NCBI GenBank assembly: GCA_020809705.1
Contig: CP085833.1
Span: 2,232,001-2,296,000 of the forward strand
Reading direction: 5' to 3'
Source: Calonectria ilicicola
Lineage: Eukaryota; Ascomycota; Sordariomycetes; Hypocreales; Nectriaceae
DNA: 64,000 bases
The notes below the pieces were generated by a model, which saw nothing but the letters and a program-made list of their open reading frames with translations, made no database searches and was not told the origin of the DNA. This document shows positions 22,019-34,952 of the stretch, piece by piece. The first letter of the stretch is position 1; each line of letters starts with the position of its first letter. A program made the position numbers and the translations under genes.

Positions 22019-23338
22019 CTATGCTGAGTTTGCGGCTTCCTCGGGCGTAGTATCAGCGGGAGCAGGGGCATCCTGCTTAGTCTCCGAGGCTAATTTGTAC
22101 AGCTCGTTGAGATTGTACCGCTTCAGTTCCTCCCACTGCTGGCCATCAACAACCGAGATGCCGCAGAACATCTTGCTCTGGTCAGCTGCACGAACCACCA
22201 ACAGTCCAAAGCACACAAGTGTTCGCTTACCTGGAAGATCTCAACCAGTATCACCTTGTCTGGCTTGCTCAGATTGACCTTATGCTTGGGGCTAACTAGG
22301 CCGGCAATCTTTTTGATAACTGCGTCTGATTTGAATGTGGAATGGTTCCGGATGTTATGCCGGATGGCGTACTGGAAACACCCCTTGGTTAGTTTCAACG
22401 TAACGAAACGCACAACTATGCCACCAACACTCACCGTGCACGCTGCAGATTCAGTCACGTTGTCCTGAGCTCCGGCCCCATCTTGGCTGTCATCACCAGA
22501 CTCGCTTTTCAGCTCAAACGATTGGGCCAAGACTGACCGCGCTACCCGCTCAATGCCCTTTTCGCTTGCTTTGTCCGTATCCTGGATTGGCGTCAAACGG
22601 TTGATGTATTTGGTCTTTCGCTCACGCGGATCTGGACAGTCCTTGGCATCTTGGCACATTTGCTGAGTGAGCTTCAAGGGATCAATTGGTTTAGATGTCT
22701 TCATGAAGAAGAGACATTCAAGACCTGTTGAGACGGGTGTGAATGTTTGCTTGGTCTTGGGTTTCTGGGATTCCTTGAAACTCTCTAGCTCTTGCTTGAT
22801 GGCGGCCTCAATGTCTTGCTGCTCGTCATCATCGTTGGCCTCATCTGTCGGGTCGCTTGGAGGTTTCACACCAAAAAGAGACTCGCCATACTGTGGGATT
22901 TGCGTTAGTCAATGAGGGCCATAACATGAGGAGCTCTGAGGTGCTGGAAGCTATCATACTTGGTTACAGATGGCTTTGAACTCGCGCATGGCCTTGGTCT
23001 TCATACCTCGCGCGTAAGTTACCCAAATTCCGGCATCATCGACATCCAATTTCGTTCCTAACTCTGTCCTTTCCGCGGTTTTGGCCTTCTGGTGTGGCGT
23101 CTTCCATTTGCCTGCATTTCCTCCCTTCGAGACTGGGTTAGCGCCCGTTGAAAGATCAATAGTTGACTTCCGTGAAGGATCTAAGCCACACGGACACAGA
23201 GATGAACCCGAGCCCGCAGGAGACGACACAAGGGCCAGTATCCTGGAAGCTGGTAGACTTTCTTACCCTGCTCTTCTTGATGGCTGGGCCTTTTCCGCCC
23301 CCAGGGCCGCTCTTTCTTTTGTTCACGCCGTCGCTCAT
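22019..23338 (-). CDS. TAN1: THUMP-domain tRNA acetylation adaptor TAN1
   Basis: Predicted 330-residue protein of the Tan1/THUMPD1 family. With the acetyltransferase Kre33/NAT10, Tan1 makes N4-acetylcytidine at position 12 of tRNA-Ser and tRNA-Leu. A short basic N-terminus (KRK, KKSR) is followed by a conserved block (TKAMREFKAICNQYGESLFG), a typical GLECLFFMKT and RYINRLTPI-like segment, and a C-terminal THUMP domain (about 150-300) ending in FCGISVVDGQQW and KRYNLNELY. Minus-strand exons: 23267-23338, 22960-23124, 22435-22890, 22231-22371, 22019-22177. All join in frame, and the first acceptor (CGAAG after GCTAAC) was chosen for phase. Its promoter abuts PYRUVATE DECARBOXYLASE 3' sequence (526 bp). 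Identity is strongly supported by the CT-Y/ARN-like and CGISVV blocks. Confidence 0.92.
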
Positions 23339-23864
23339 GATCGAGACCTAAGTGCAGAAACTCTCAAAGTAAAAAATGACACAATATGAGGGCGAGTGTT
23401 CTTGGCTTTTTGATGATGAAGGTGAAAGTCGCAATGTAATTTGTCGTGGATTGTCTTTGCTTGCCAAATCTGGGGAATTTTTGATGCGACCCCAGTAATC
23501 ACGTGCCCGCCTAGCGATACCTTATACACTTGAGAGTGAGAGCCATGGCCAAGCTAATAAGGAACGGTTGATACATAAAAATTCGCAAAATCACCAGTGC
23601 TAAAAGAGATTTACTTTACTGGTATACTTCGTAATCAATCATTATTCTTTTTTTTTTAAAGCAAGGAATACACTAATAAACAAACCACCCATGGACCCTT
23701 CTACACAAATCTGATTAACTGAGAGAGAGAGAGAGCTCAGTTGGCCAATACCTGTGCCAAGCTGTGTGCCAAGCTGAGTCTCACATCGCCTGGCATGCGA
23801 TTTCCAAGAATAACCTTCTATACCATCCGAAATAAGCTATGCTGGAGCGGAATTTGACCGTTGT
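23339..23864. other. Spacer TAN1 / PDC
   Basis: 526 bp holding the TAN1 promoter and PDC 3' region, on the same strand. A T-rich segment (about 23645-23658) and a (GA)n run at 23721-23735 are visible. No gene was seen. Confidence 0.6.
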
Positions 23865-25816
23865 TTACTGTGTCTTTGCGTTGTTCTTTGCACTTGCTTC
23901 CGCAGTCAAGATCAAGGCGCGCGGGGCATCCTCCCTGGGCATGTAGAGCTCCACAAACTGCAGGCCCTTGGCGGCCTGGAATTCTGTATCGGCGAGAAGC
24001 TCGTCAAGCTCCGACTTGCTCTTGACGGCATATGTTCTGGACGTGTTTTCTCCTCCGAAAACGCTAACGAGGTCCTTGTATTTCCAGTTGTTGATGTCGT
24101 TGTACTCGGCGTCCATTCCGTGGATGAAGCGCTCAATGGTGAAGCCATCGTTGCAAATAACAAAACTATTTTCCCAGTTAGCACTAGTTCATCAAGACCA
24201 CATCGCCTTTTGGGTTGGACTGGACTGAGAGGCTTGAACTTACATGGTTAGATTAAGGTTGTGCCGAATTACAGTGCTCACTTCCTGAGCTGTGAGCTGG
24301 AAAGATCCATCGCCGACGAAAAGGATGGTTCGTCTGCCATTGCCGGAGTCCTTGGCGGCAAGCGCAGCGCCCTGGGCGGCGCCGACAGACCAGCCGATGC
24401 TTCCCCAGAGAACCTGGCTGAGAGCTGTGACTCCAGCGGGGAACTTGGTGTCCCAGATGCCAAAGTTTGCGGTTCCAGTCTCTGTGATGATGACGTCCTT
24501 CTCCTGCAAGAACTCGCCGATGCGGGGCCAGAAATAAGCCTGGGTGATGGTTTGAGAGTCATCGGTGGTGTTATCAAGCGAGTTTCGTACGGTCGGGCTG
24601 GGTTGAGCATTGAGCGTGGCGGGGTCGACTTGGTCAATGACCTTGCGAAGAACTCCCCTCATGGCGACCTTTGGATATCTCGAGTATCGAACAATGCAGT
24701 GATCACTGTGGAAGTCGATGGAGTTGAGCTGCGAGGTTCGGTATGAAAATCCAGTTGTGTTGAAGTCGCTCTTCATAGCACCAACGGTAAGGAGCAAATC
24801 CGACGACTCGACGACGTCTTGGGCCTTGGCAGGGTGCGAGCCTGAACCAGCATAGACACCTCCAAAGTTGGGATGGTTCTCGTCAACGGCTCCCTTGCCC
24901 ATTGGGGTCACGAACACTGGCAGATTTGTCTTGTTGACGAGTTCATGAACCTCCTCCACGACACGATGGCGGATGGCACAGGCATCAACGAGAATCACGG
25001 GGTTCTTGGCAGCGACGAGGTTCTTGAGGACCTCACTGACAACGAAATCCTCGGCTTCGGGGTCGTTCTTGGGTTCAGACATGTCAATGGGGGTGTCGAG
25101 GCGAGCACCCTCAACCTTGACTTGGACCATGTCGGTGGGAAGCATAATGTAAACCGGTCGGGAGCGGAGCCAGCATGTTTGCAAGACATGGTCGATCTGT
25201 TGGGCAATTTCGGCGGGGTTATTGAGCTTGGCCATCTCGCAAGAGATTGGGGCGCTCATGTTGGCAAAGACGTCAAAGTCGCCATCGCCTAAGGTGTGGT
25301 GAAGCAGCATGCCATCGCGCTGGGAAATGGTCGAGGGGCAGCCCACGATGTGGACGACGGGGACATGCTCAGAGTAGGCGCCGGCGACGCCATTGATGGC
25401 TGACAGTTCACCTACACCAAAGGTGGTGATGAGAGCCGAAATCTTGGAGACTCGAGCGTAGCCATCGGCGGCGTAGGCTGTTGCAGAATGTTAGCGGCGA
25501 GCTTAGCGAGAGGATGCATAAAAATGCAAGGGTAGTTCGGATGAGGGTGCCGTCGAAGGCGGGGTTGCGGTTACATGAAGTCATGATATGATGGATAGTG
25601 GGGGGGGATTGGTGGAGGGGCTGTCTTACCAGCGTTGAGTTCGTTGACACTGCCAACCCACTTGAGGTCGCAGCTGGGGAGATAGTCGAGGGCGACGAGG
25701 TTGTAGTCTCCTGGGAGGCCATGGACAGAGCGGACGCCGACCTCGTGGAGTCGCTTGAAGAGGTACTCGGCGACGTCGATGGGCTTTTGGAGCGCCTGGA
25801 CTCGTGCGTCTGCCAT
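23865..25816 (-). CDS. PDC1: Pyruvate decarboxylase
   Basis: Predicted 573-residue thiamine-diphosphate enzyme converting pyruvate to acetaldehyde and CO2 in the cytosol, feeding ethanol fermentation or the acetate bypass. The cofactor-activating Glu lies in VNELNA (residue 59). The paired active-site His are 122-123 ([10 protein letters not shown]). The ThDP/Mg motif GDGSFQ...NDG lies near 450-480, followed by [14 protein letters not shown] as in fungal PDCs. Minus-strand exons: 25630-25816, 24244-25477, 23865-24165, with introns of 152 and 78 bp. The second intron splits the codon that gives NLTIFVICNDG. The length equals the fungal norm. The C-terminal end (KNNAKTQ) is not a peroxisomal signal. 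The long (2.4 kb) upstream region suggests complex regulation. Indole-pyruvate decarboxylase is a relative but fits less well. Confidence 0.95.
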
Positions 25817-28199
25817 GATAGAGTTGTTGAAGCTCAGGGTCAGTCTTGTAGGCTTATTTGCTGGAAGTGGTTGAATCAAGAGCTTGGAGGGTAATGATAC
25901 AACTTCCTAGATTGGGAGCTAGGGAAATTGGAAGTCGTGTGTGAGTGTGTGTGGAAAGCTCGAAAGCTTGAGAGGAGTGAAGTTGTGTTGGCTGTAAAGC
26001 TTGATGAGACAATAGAATGCTGAAGAGAAAGGAGCAGGCGGCTGTTGAGGAGGAGGGTGGTTTATATCGATGCGAAGCAACCACCCAGTACCAGACCCTG
26101 GATCATGGTGCATAAAGGGGATCCCAAAATAGAGCTGGGATGGGAGCGTGGTCGGAGCAGGCATGAGATGACGCCTCAAGCAACATCACGGTACTATTTG
26201 CGGGTTGCAAGTACTTGGCGCAAAATGTATGGATCTTGATTGCGCCAGTGTCACAACTCGCCAGGGAATTTTTTTTTTCGTTTACCCCCCCTACATGGCC
26301 TCAACAATCTTCCGTTTGGACGGCCGAGCGCCTGGGTAGCCGACGAATAGTGGGCGTTGAGCCGTGGGAGCTGTCGTGGTAAGGTTGATGATGTAATTGT
26401 CGGCGACGCTACGCGAAAGCAGCTCTCTGGGATCATATGATGGAAGCTTCGCTCAGAGCCGTGAACGAACCCACCTAGGGGGGCATGGCTGTTGCAGATA
26501 GCGGCTGCGGCCCGCCAGTCGGCCAGTTTATTGTGGACAGTGCCCGGTAATAATTCCTCAGAGCCGCTGATTGACCGATTGATTGACTGATTGGCGGCAT
26601 GGACCGAATCCATGATATACCTGGCCCCCGGCTAGTCCGGGTGTGTGGCCGAGTACCAGGCCGAAGACTATCATCACGACCCATGTTCTTGTCACTGCTG
26701 CATGTTGATATTTACATAGATCAGGTCGAGTTTTAGTGGGAAGGGTGCTCGTGGCCCTTGCTCGGTGTAACTGCAAGAAGCTGCGGCAATTGAATTGACC
26801 ACTGGGCGGTGGTGGGTTCTCGGTTGGCGTGGCTGGAGACGGTAGCGAGACCTAGGGTCGTATCGATCATGATATTCATCATCATCGGTTGAATTGCGGT
26901 CACTAGTCCCACCCGACAACGGCGATAGACTCCAGTTCTGCGCGAGAAAACTGCAGCATGCAGCGGCGTTACTATTGATGTGCACGCAAATGGGAGATGA
27001 GAACTAAGACTATCGTATTGATGGCGTATTTGGGGTGCATCACCGGGCGACCCGGAAAGACTAAGTGTGTGTGTGTGTATGTGTGTGTGTACTAACAAGC
27101 GAATAAAACTCTACTGCATGGCGCATGTACACGCATTAAAAAAAATAGAAATAAATAAAGCAACTTAGAAACCCTCCTTTGGATTACCTTGGTTTTCCGT
27201 TTCTTGCCGCCGATATCCATATTCGGATGTTGATGGACCTGACGACATGGTTGGGTTCGATGGAGCCGAGAAGAGGGCATGGCAACAGGGTTAGGTAAAT
27301 TCGCAGGGCACGAGCCACGGAACCTGAAAGCTGGAACGTGCAAGCAAGCAGGAGGGTCTTCGTTCGACCGTGGTGGGTTGTTCGGTGAGGCCATCAAAGT
27401 GGCCGGGCCGGTAGTTGGGGGTCCACGTCAGATCATCCTTATCGTGCGGCGACTCCTCCCGACGCAAGGGCAATAACTGGGCCAGCGGAAGACGATGCCC
27501 GAAGGTTGGCCGTGTGTACCTGTATGCAAGCGAGACAAAGTCCGGGCCTTGTACCTGGACATTAGAAGCCAAGTTCGATGAGATGTTGGTTGATGCTGTA
27601 CGTCATTCAGCCCGCGTGTTTACTCGTCCGCCAACAACGATCAAACCGCACAACTGCATCTCATTACAAGATTTTCGTTTTGTAAGATCTTCTCTTCTGT
27701 CCTTTAATGTTCTTTTCTTCTTTTTTTTTTTTCAAGGGAGGTAAATCGATGCGAACCGAAAACGTTGTATTTTCTTCTTCTGCTTCCTCTCATTTACAAA
27801 GCTGAGTTGTGTCTAAGTCGGTAGATGTGATTCTACCAGAGTGTACAGTAGTGTTACATCAATCCAGGGTCTCGGTGTCTGTTTTTCTCACCTTGGCGTG
27901 GATCTTGCTTTGTTCCTTCTTATTCCCCCCTTGCTTATTTAACAGGGCGAGTATAGATTGGCCCTTTGCAGCCCGGCATCAAATACTGGCCATATGTCTC
28001 CCCATCTCTAATCTCATCTCCTGACTACATCCTAATTTTGGCGTCTATCTCTATACCTCATTCTCGTACATAGATATTGACTCTGATATTGTTACACATC
28101 CCACCGGTGTCAATACCGGCTTACACCGCCGGCGGGACTCCTCTTCCGTCCGTTTCAAGCCGGGATGCCATGCATATTGCTCACCGAGGTGATACATGA
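25817..28199. other. 2.4 kb interval upstream of PDC
   Basis: No convincing gene. It contains the PDC promoter and leader near 25.8-26.1 kb, a (TG)n tract at 27065-27090, a T-rich stretch near 27720-27732 and AT-rich sequence beyond. Its far end is the 3' flank of ERV1. Confidence 0.55.
27065..27090. repeat. TG dinucleotide microsatellite
   Basis: Twenty-six bases of GT repeats with one interrupting AT, read directly. Confidence 0.9.
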
Positions 28200-28854
28200 T
28201 TAATCGCATCGGCCGTCCTTCCAGCCCGTGCGCCACCTCTCCTCCCATTTGGAGCAGTCGAATTCCAGCTTGCCCAGTTTTCGGTTCACATCGTTGTGCG
28301 CTCCGCATAGCCACTTTCCAAACTCATCTCGGCTGCCAACCTTGGGCGCATCCCGCTTCAGGTAGCCCTGGAAATCCTCAGCGCAGACCCAACACGGGTA
28401 TAGCTTTGAGAAAAGGCTCACAAAGCTGAGAAGGTCCGATTTCTGGTTTTGTGATGGGCTTTCGGGATATGTCGCGGCGATCGAGTGTAGTAACGTCCAG
28501 GTACTCCGGCCCAATTGCTCGACATCCGGGGGGCAGTCGGCCGGAGGTCCTCGAGTAACGGGCTTAGCTTGCGCCTGGCCCCCTTTGATGGTCTCTTTGG
28601 TCTGAGCAGCCCACGCGGCGAAGGACGTGCAGTTGCGGCATCTGTTGTGGACAGGGTCAGCAATACGATCCACCATAATGCGATTACGCCGAGACCAAGG
28701 TCTGGAACAATGGGACGTTGACTCACGGTTTTCCATCAGGACCCAGAACCACTCCCCTGGGAATCTTCTTGGGCGGCTCAGCAGAGCCTCCTGACGCAGG
28801 GGTGGCAACCACACCACCTGCGGGCTGTTGTTGGTCTTTGGATTCGTCCGACAT
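28200..28854 (-). CDS. ERV1: FAD-linked sulfhydryl oxidase ERV1
   Basis: Predicted 189-residue Erv/ALR flavoenzyme of the mitochondrial intermembrane space. It reoxidises Mia40 in disulfide-relay import and passes electrons to cytochrome c. A shuttle pair C44-x2-C47 (CRNC) sits in a flexible N-terminus. The redox-active pair is C126-x2-C129 in YPCWVC. The structural pair is C155 and C172 around HNDVNRKLGK, the FAD-binding block. WTLLHSIAATYPE is the family signature helix. Minus-strand exons 28727-28854 and 28200-28641 flank an 85-bp intron, splitting the Pro codon before C44. The reading frame also stays open 5' of the acceptor into intron sequence, but that extension lacks the shuttle-arm context and was rejected. 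It sits head to head with HEM4. Confidence 0.95.
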
Positions 28855-29368
28855 TGTTCCACCACGTGCTTGCGATTTTGATCTGACGTGTCGACAATAA
28901 GGCGAGAAAAGCCAAGACCCGAAGACCGGAACAGAAAAGGGGGTGAGAGAAACAAAAAGGAAACAAATAAACCAGTCTTGGAGTGAACCGCAAAAGCCGC
29001 CGATGTTGCCGTCACACCACGATAATTTGTCAGCTTTTGAAGGTGTTCGAAGCTGTTCGGAAAGATTGTTATCGATAACAGAAATATCCCAGCCTTCAAG
29101 GTGGGCAAAGTTTATCGATAAGGCGCTTCTCTGTTGACCCCCCCAGTGACCTCATATCCACTCAAAAGCCCACCCACCAGGCTGTTGCTTGTATGCCACG
29201 CCGCATCTGACGATCCGACTGTTGTAACCCTCGGCGTTATTTCCTGGGCTCTTTCTAGCCGGGAAGCCTCAATCTGCCACTAGAGCAGAGTCTGATGAAT
29301 TGCGGCGTCATTGGTCATACTGTCTACGTAATTGAGGGGCAGTTTTTCTTCTGATAGGCCCCGCTATC
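28855..29368. promoter_or_regulatory. Divergent promoter ERV1 / HEM4
   Basis: 514 bp between two start codons facing apart. Two copies of the palindrome-like ATCGATA occur close together (around 29070 and 29113). No factor is assigned. Confidence 0.55.
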
Positions 29369-30404
29369 ATGACCTCCTCATCCATCCCCATCCTCCTGTT
29401 GAAAACCAGGTCGACTCCTGGAGACTCATACGAGGACCTATTTTCTGAGTCGCAACCAGGTGGAGTCTCATTTTTACCGACCTTTGTGCCTGTGCTCCAG
29501 CACAACTTTGTTGATGCTGGCATGACACAGGTGGCCGAATTGCTTCGGGACCGTCGAATCGGAAATGCACAAGATCACGAGTACGGTGGCTTGATTTTCA
29601 CATCACAGCGGGCCGTGGAGGCTTTTGTAAAGCTGGTAGAGGACGGAAAACCAGGTAGGTTACCAATGAGAAGCAATTGGGCCTGGCGGCTACGTATAGG
29701 TGCGGGGGAAGTGTGTATAGATGTGCTGAGTCGATTGTTCTTTGACAGATGCCCAAGCTGGCAGCCAACCTGATGTCGAGAATTGGCCTCACCTTCAGAA
29801 TGTCCCGGTATACAGCGTCGGTCCCGCGACGACTCGCGCGCTGTCAGCCGTGCCACAGACTCCTCCTCTCCAGGTATTTGGTAGCCACACAGGGAACGGA
29901 GCAGCACTTGGCCCTTATATCCTTTCCCACTACGGCGCTTGGTATCCGGATCGCTCGGTGAAGCCGCCTGTGTTGTTCCTGGTTGGCGAGACCCGTCGCG
30001 ACATCATCCCCAAGACGCTCACAAACCCTGCACTCCCGGACTCGGAGCGTATCCCCGTCACCGAGACCGTGGTTTACGGCACTGGTGAGATGCAATCGTT
30101 CCCCGCGGACCTTGCTCGGGTCTTTGACGAGACGAGCAACGCCGAGGTGCGCTGGGTTGTCGTTTTCTCTCCCCAGGGGAGCGACAGCCTACTTCGAGGT
30201 ATGGGAATTCTCGATACAGGTTCAGGCAAGGTGCGACCTGGAGGCCGTGATGGAAAAACATTTGTAGCAACGATCGGGCCAACAACAAGAGACCATCTCA
30301 AGACATTTGGGTTCGAACCTGAAGTGTGCGCGGCATCGCCCACACCCAAGGGCGTATTGGACGGGATTCTAGAATACATGGCAAAGAACAAAAATCAAAA
30401 CTGA
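29369..30404 (+). CDS. HEM4: Uroporphyrinogen-III synthase
   Basis: Predicted 313-residue HemD-family enzyme that cyclises hydroxymethylbilane to uroporphyrinogen III with inversion of ring D, the fourth step of cytosolic heme synthesis. The N-terminal domain opens with ILLLKTRSTPGDSYEDLF and holds the GLIFTSQRAVEAF strand-loop that lines the cleft. The second domain carries VYSVGPATTRAL, VLFLVGETRRDIIP, VVFSPQGSDSLL and FVATIGPTTRDHLKTFG, all typical. Exons 29369-29654 and 29749-30404 flank a 94-bp phase-1 intron. The length is slightly above bacterial HemD, as in other fungi. It converges on OXR1 with 532 bp between stops. Confidence 0.94.
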
Positions 30405-30936
30405 GAATGTTAAAATTGTCCTCATACATTTCCTATCTGCTCGCATTGTATTTGTAGCTCCCGACAACACTCATGTGCAAACGCCGGTATATTCAAGCAT
30501 TGATCTGCTGACATGATAACAAAAAGAGTCGGGAGTCTCAAACTCCGGGTATCATTATGAAACTGCGCATTCCCCCGTTGTAGTTTTCATTGTACGGGGA
30601 GGCTTCGTTTGCCTTGTTCGTTTCTCATCCAGGCCATCCTGACCTTCCTTTACTTCCAAGCAAATCCCTCCCAAAAAGGGAGAAACATTCAACCTTTCCA
30701 AACTACGAAGAAATACCATCTAATTTTGCGATTTTCCAAATTGGGGAAACCTACCCATATCCTGTGTTGAATAATTCTTTTCCGTTTATTTTGCTGATGT
30801 TGAAGCATTCTTTTATTTTTACCTTTTCGAGAAAGCAGCGGGTGACAGAAACCGTTGAATGTCGTGTCAGGGGTGTGCTTTTTTCTTTTCTTTTTCCGCT
30901 GCTTTCCATCGCTTCGGCAGAGCATTTATTGGTTCT
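30405..30936. other. Convergent 3' spacer HEM4/OXR1
   Basis: 532 bp between two stop codons, T-rich on the plus strand around 30780-30900. No gene or hairpin was recognised. Confidence 0.55.
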
Positions 30937-32008
30937 TCACGAACCCATGACCCACAACTCGACGCCAATGACGCCAAATTTAGTACCCTCATCGCTGAGT
31001 GGTTCGTTGCCAAACGTCTCGCAGCGGGAGCTGTGGCCAAGGTCGAGGGAATCATCCAGCCATAAGCCGTAATGGCCACCACCTGATCCAACGCTCAGGA
31101 AGCCAGCCTCACAATTCATGCAATAGTCGTTGAGCCCACTGTAAGGGAATGCTTTGAAGCGGATGGCCTCGCTGGGTGTCGGCGAAGCGGAGCGAGAGCT
31201 GGAGGTGGATGAGACAGGCTTGGGTGGAGGGGCAAGCGTCGTGGTACGTGTGAGGTTCGTAGTGTCGGCCGACGGTGGCAAGGGTAAAGGCATGTGGGTG
31301 GAGGCGCGCCAGAGGAAGCATTCGCCGTTACCAAAGTATGAGTGTGCTGGGTGAGGGTACTCGGAGAGGTAGGCGCCAAAGATCTGCGGGTTGGGTGTGG
31401 GTTGTCAGCAACATGTCAGGTAAAAAAAAAACACATTTTCCAAGTGCATGTCATGAAACACTCACCCCGCCTTCACCGTCTTTAATGACTAGGACGAAGC
31501 CAGCGCGCTTGCCTTCGTACTGGCGACAGCGCTGGTAGAGTGTGGCCAGGCTGGAACCGTCCTGATCGAGGCTGTAGACGAGGTGCCAGTCGTCGACAAT
31601 GCGTAAGCGCTCGGGTACCATGGTGCGAATCTCTTCAGCAATGGCTGGCGAAAGCAGCTTGGCCGACTCTGGTGTGAACTCGCGATAGCCATGCAAGATG
31701 AGAGGATCGAGGGGCGGCGGACGCAATGGGCTGGCGGTGCGTCGGACAGGTGTGAAGACACCGTTGATGCCATCCTTGAGTGAGCCGCCATTCTCCTCAA
31801 AAGCCGTATCGGCTTGGCTGGGGAAGTGCGAATCCTCAGCGGAGAAGCGGCGAATGAGCCCGGTCCACATGTTGGAGAGGTACGAAGCGGATGCGCGGTT
31901 GTAAGAGGTAGCGAGGGCGGGAGTCTGGATGCCGGAGGACGAGGCGGAGGAAGATGAGGATGATGAGCGACCTTCGGCGGAATCGACGATGTGGTCCGGC
32001 GAACTCAT
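30937..32008 (-). CDS. OXR1: TLDc-domain oxidation resistance protein OXR1
   Basis: Predicted 329-residue protein with a Ser-rich N-terminus (1-40) and a C-terminal TLDc domain (about 105-329). The domain is recognised by LLSPAIAEEIRTMVPERLRI, W-H-L-V-Y-S-L-D-Q-D-G-S-S-L, GGIFGAYLSE, ECFLWRA, FLSVGSGGGHYGLWLDDSL and FGNEPLS. Oxr1 protects against oxidative damage, and the yeast protein promotes V-ATPase disassembly. A Ser/Pro/Thr-rich insertion (about 212-256) splits the domain between ECFLWRA and the IRFKAFPYSGLNDYC strand. Minus-strand exons 31466-32008 and 30937-31383 flank an 82-bp intron in phase 0. Whether this copy is mitochondrial is not evident, since no classical presequence is seen. 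Confidence 0.92.
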
Positions 32009-33677
32009 TTGGGGGTGGATAGGTGGTGATAAGAGATATAGTTGATCGATGTTGATGAAGGGAAATGAAACGAGGTTGGACTAAGAGGAGAAATAGGTGG
32101 AGAGAAAAAGAGAAATCGGGTCCGTGTTCAAGGGGGGTCGATGATCATTGAGATGGTTGACAGGGACGTTCGTTGTCTAGTGCCTGGTCGCAAGGCTGAG
32201 CTGGATTGATCTGGGGTTGTTGGTCAAGGTGCGGATGGAGCCCGGCGGTCGGTTATCTACTGGGCCTGGGGACCTAATATGGTGTCTCAGAACCTAAGAC
32301 AGGCATCCAGGGAAAGTCAAAAGATATCACAGGTACACGGAAGAGGAAACGATGGAGAGCAAATGGGCTGAGAGGTCGCGCGGGTTTATGTTATTCTGAT
32401 ACAAGCCCATGTGGCATAGGACAGAATCGTCTGGTGTCTGCATCCTTCTTGCCCACCCGCCCACACACACGCACCCACACACACACGCAGGCTTCGCCGA
32501 ATATGGTGGGAGGGGCTCCATTTCATTGGGGCTACGTAATTCGCAGGCGACCTGACGTACTTTCACCCAACCCAACGCGACCAGTTGGCCATTACTACCT
32601 GCGAGTGCACCCGTCAACTAGCTAACGTAGAGCCCCAAATAGCCGGTCCCTCGTGCAGGGCCCCCCGAGCAGTACCCCTCCCCCGCCGCCCCCGAGAGAG
32701 CCACCTTACCGCTCTTTTCCCATCACCACAAGTCATACAGCGCGCGCCCAACCCCTCCAGGTGTGGCCGGCTTGGCCGCCTGCCTACCCACCCAACACCA
32801 GCTTTTCACATTCGTAGACGTGGCCGGAGACTGACAAACGCCAAGGCGAACCTTTTCCCACAAATGAAACAAGCAAAAGCCTGAAACACTAATGCCAAGC
32901 GCCATATGTTTGATTGTCTGATTTTCATCCCGTTTCCACATCTGTTAGCTTAGTTTGGATCATGCATGCATGCTTCGTTATCAGGCTTTTCTTTCTGTCC
33001 TTAAACTGCAAGGGCATTCTTTACCTAGCCCCCAAGCTTCCTGGTACGCCATGATTAGCTGGGTAGTTCCCGAACTGACCAGCTGACCTCGACATGTTGA
33101 TTCACTAGCAAAAACCTGTCCATCTTAGGCAATCCTTGCGTGGTACCAGGGCGCATCATTACACATGGCTGGTTCTCAAAAGCAAACACGCATCAATCAG
33201 TCATCTGCCAGAGCCAAGGCCTGAAGGCTCATGTGGAGTATGTTATTTATTCATCATAATCGGGCACTCAATACATCCCGTTTCGTTGTTCAACCGACCA
33301 TTCATTTCTCTCCAGGAATGTCAGTAACACGTTCACACTCTTGGATTCGTGATTTGGTATTTCCATGCCTCCACGCAAATGACCAACAGCCTACAGCCAC
33401 ACCCTTGTTCTTTGATCTTCTTACACGCAAAAGGATATACAAAACACTAAGCAAAGCCATGTGTGTTCGTACGTGCGTGCTTGTGCCTGTGCCTCTCTAT
33501 CCTTCTCCCCGAGCTCATTCATGCCATTCCTCGCTTCAAAAACCCAAACCCAAAATCCGGGTCCATCTTAAACTAAGCCTTGGCTTGACAAGGGCTGTTC
33601 AGCTCGTGCCTTCTACTCAAAACCAGGCAGGCATTTGCCTCGCCGTAGATTCGCCATGTCTACCCAGGACATGACAT
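32009..33677. other. Interval OXR1 / MAP kinase
   Basis: 1.67 kb holding the OXR1 promoter and the MAP-kinase 3' flank. A CA-rich microsatellite occurs at 32462-32492, and CCCC-rich sequence at about 32655-32700. No conserved coding sequence was found. Confidence 0.55.

Positions 33678-34952
<1,275 letters not shown>

Noticed and set aside
24240..25292. Long plus-strand frames
   Set aside because: They are antisense to pyruvate decarboxylase exon 2; codon bias of the true gene keeps the complement open.
28642..29108. In-frame upstream extension of ERV1 exon 2
   Set aside because: It reads through a clear intron and promoter sequence; the spliced exon 1 supplies a normal Erv1 N-terminus.
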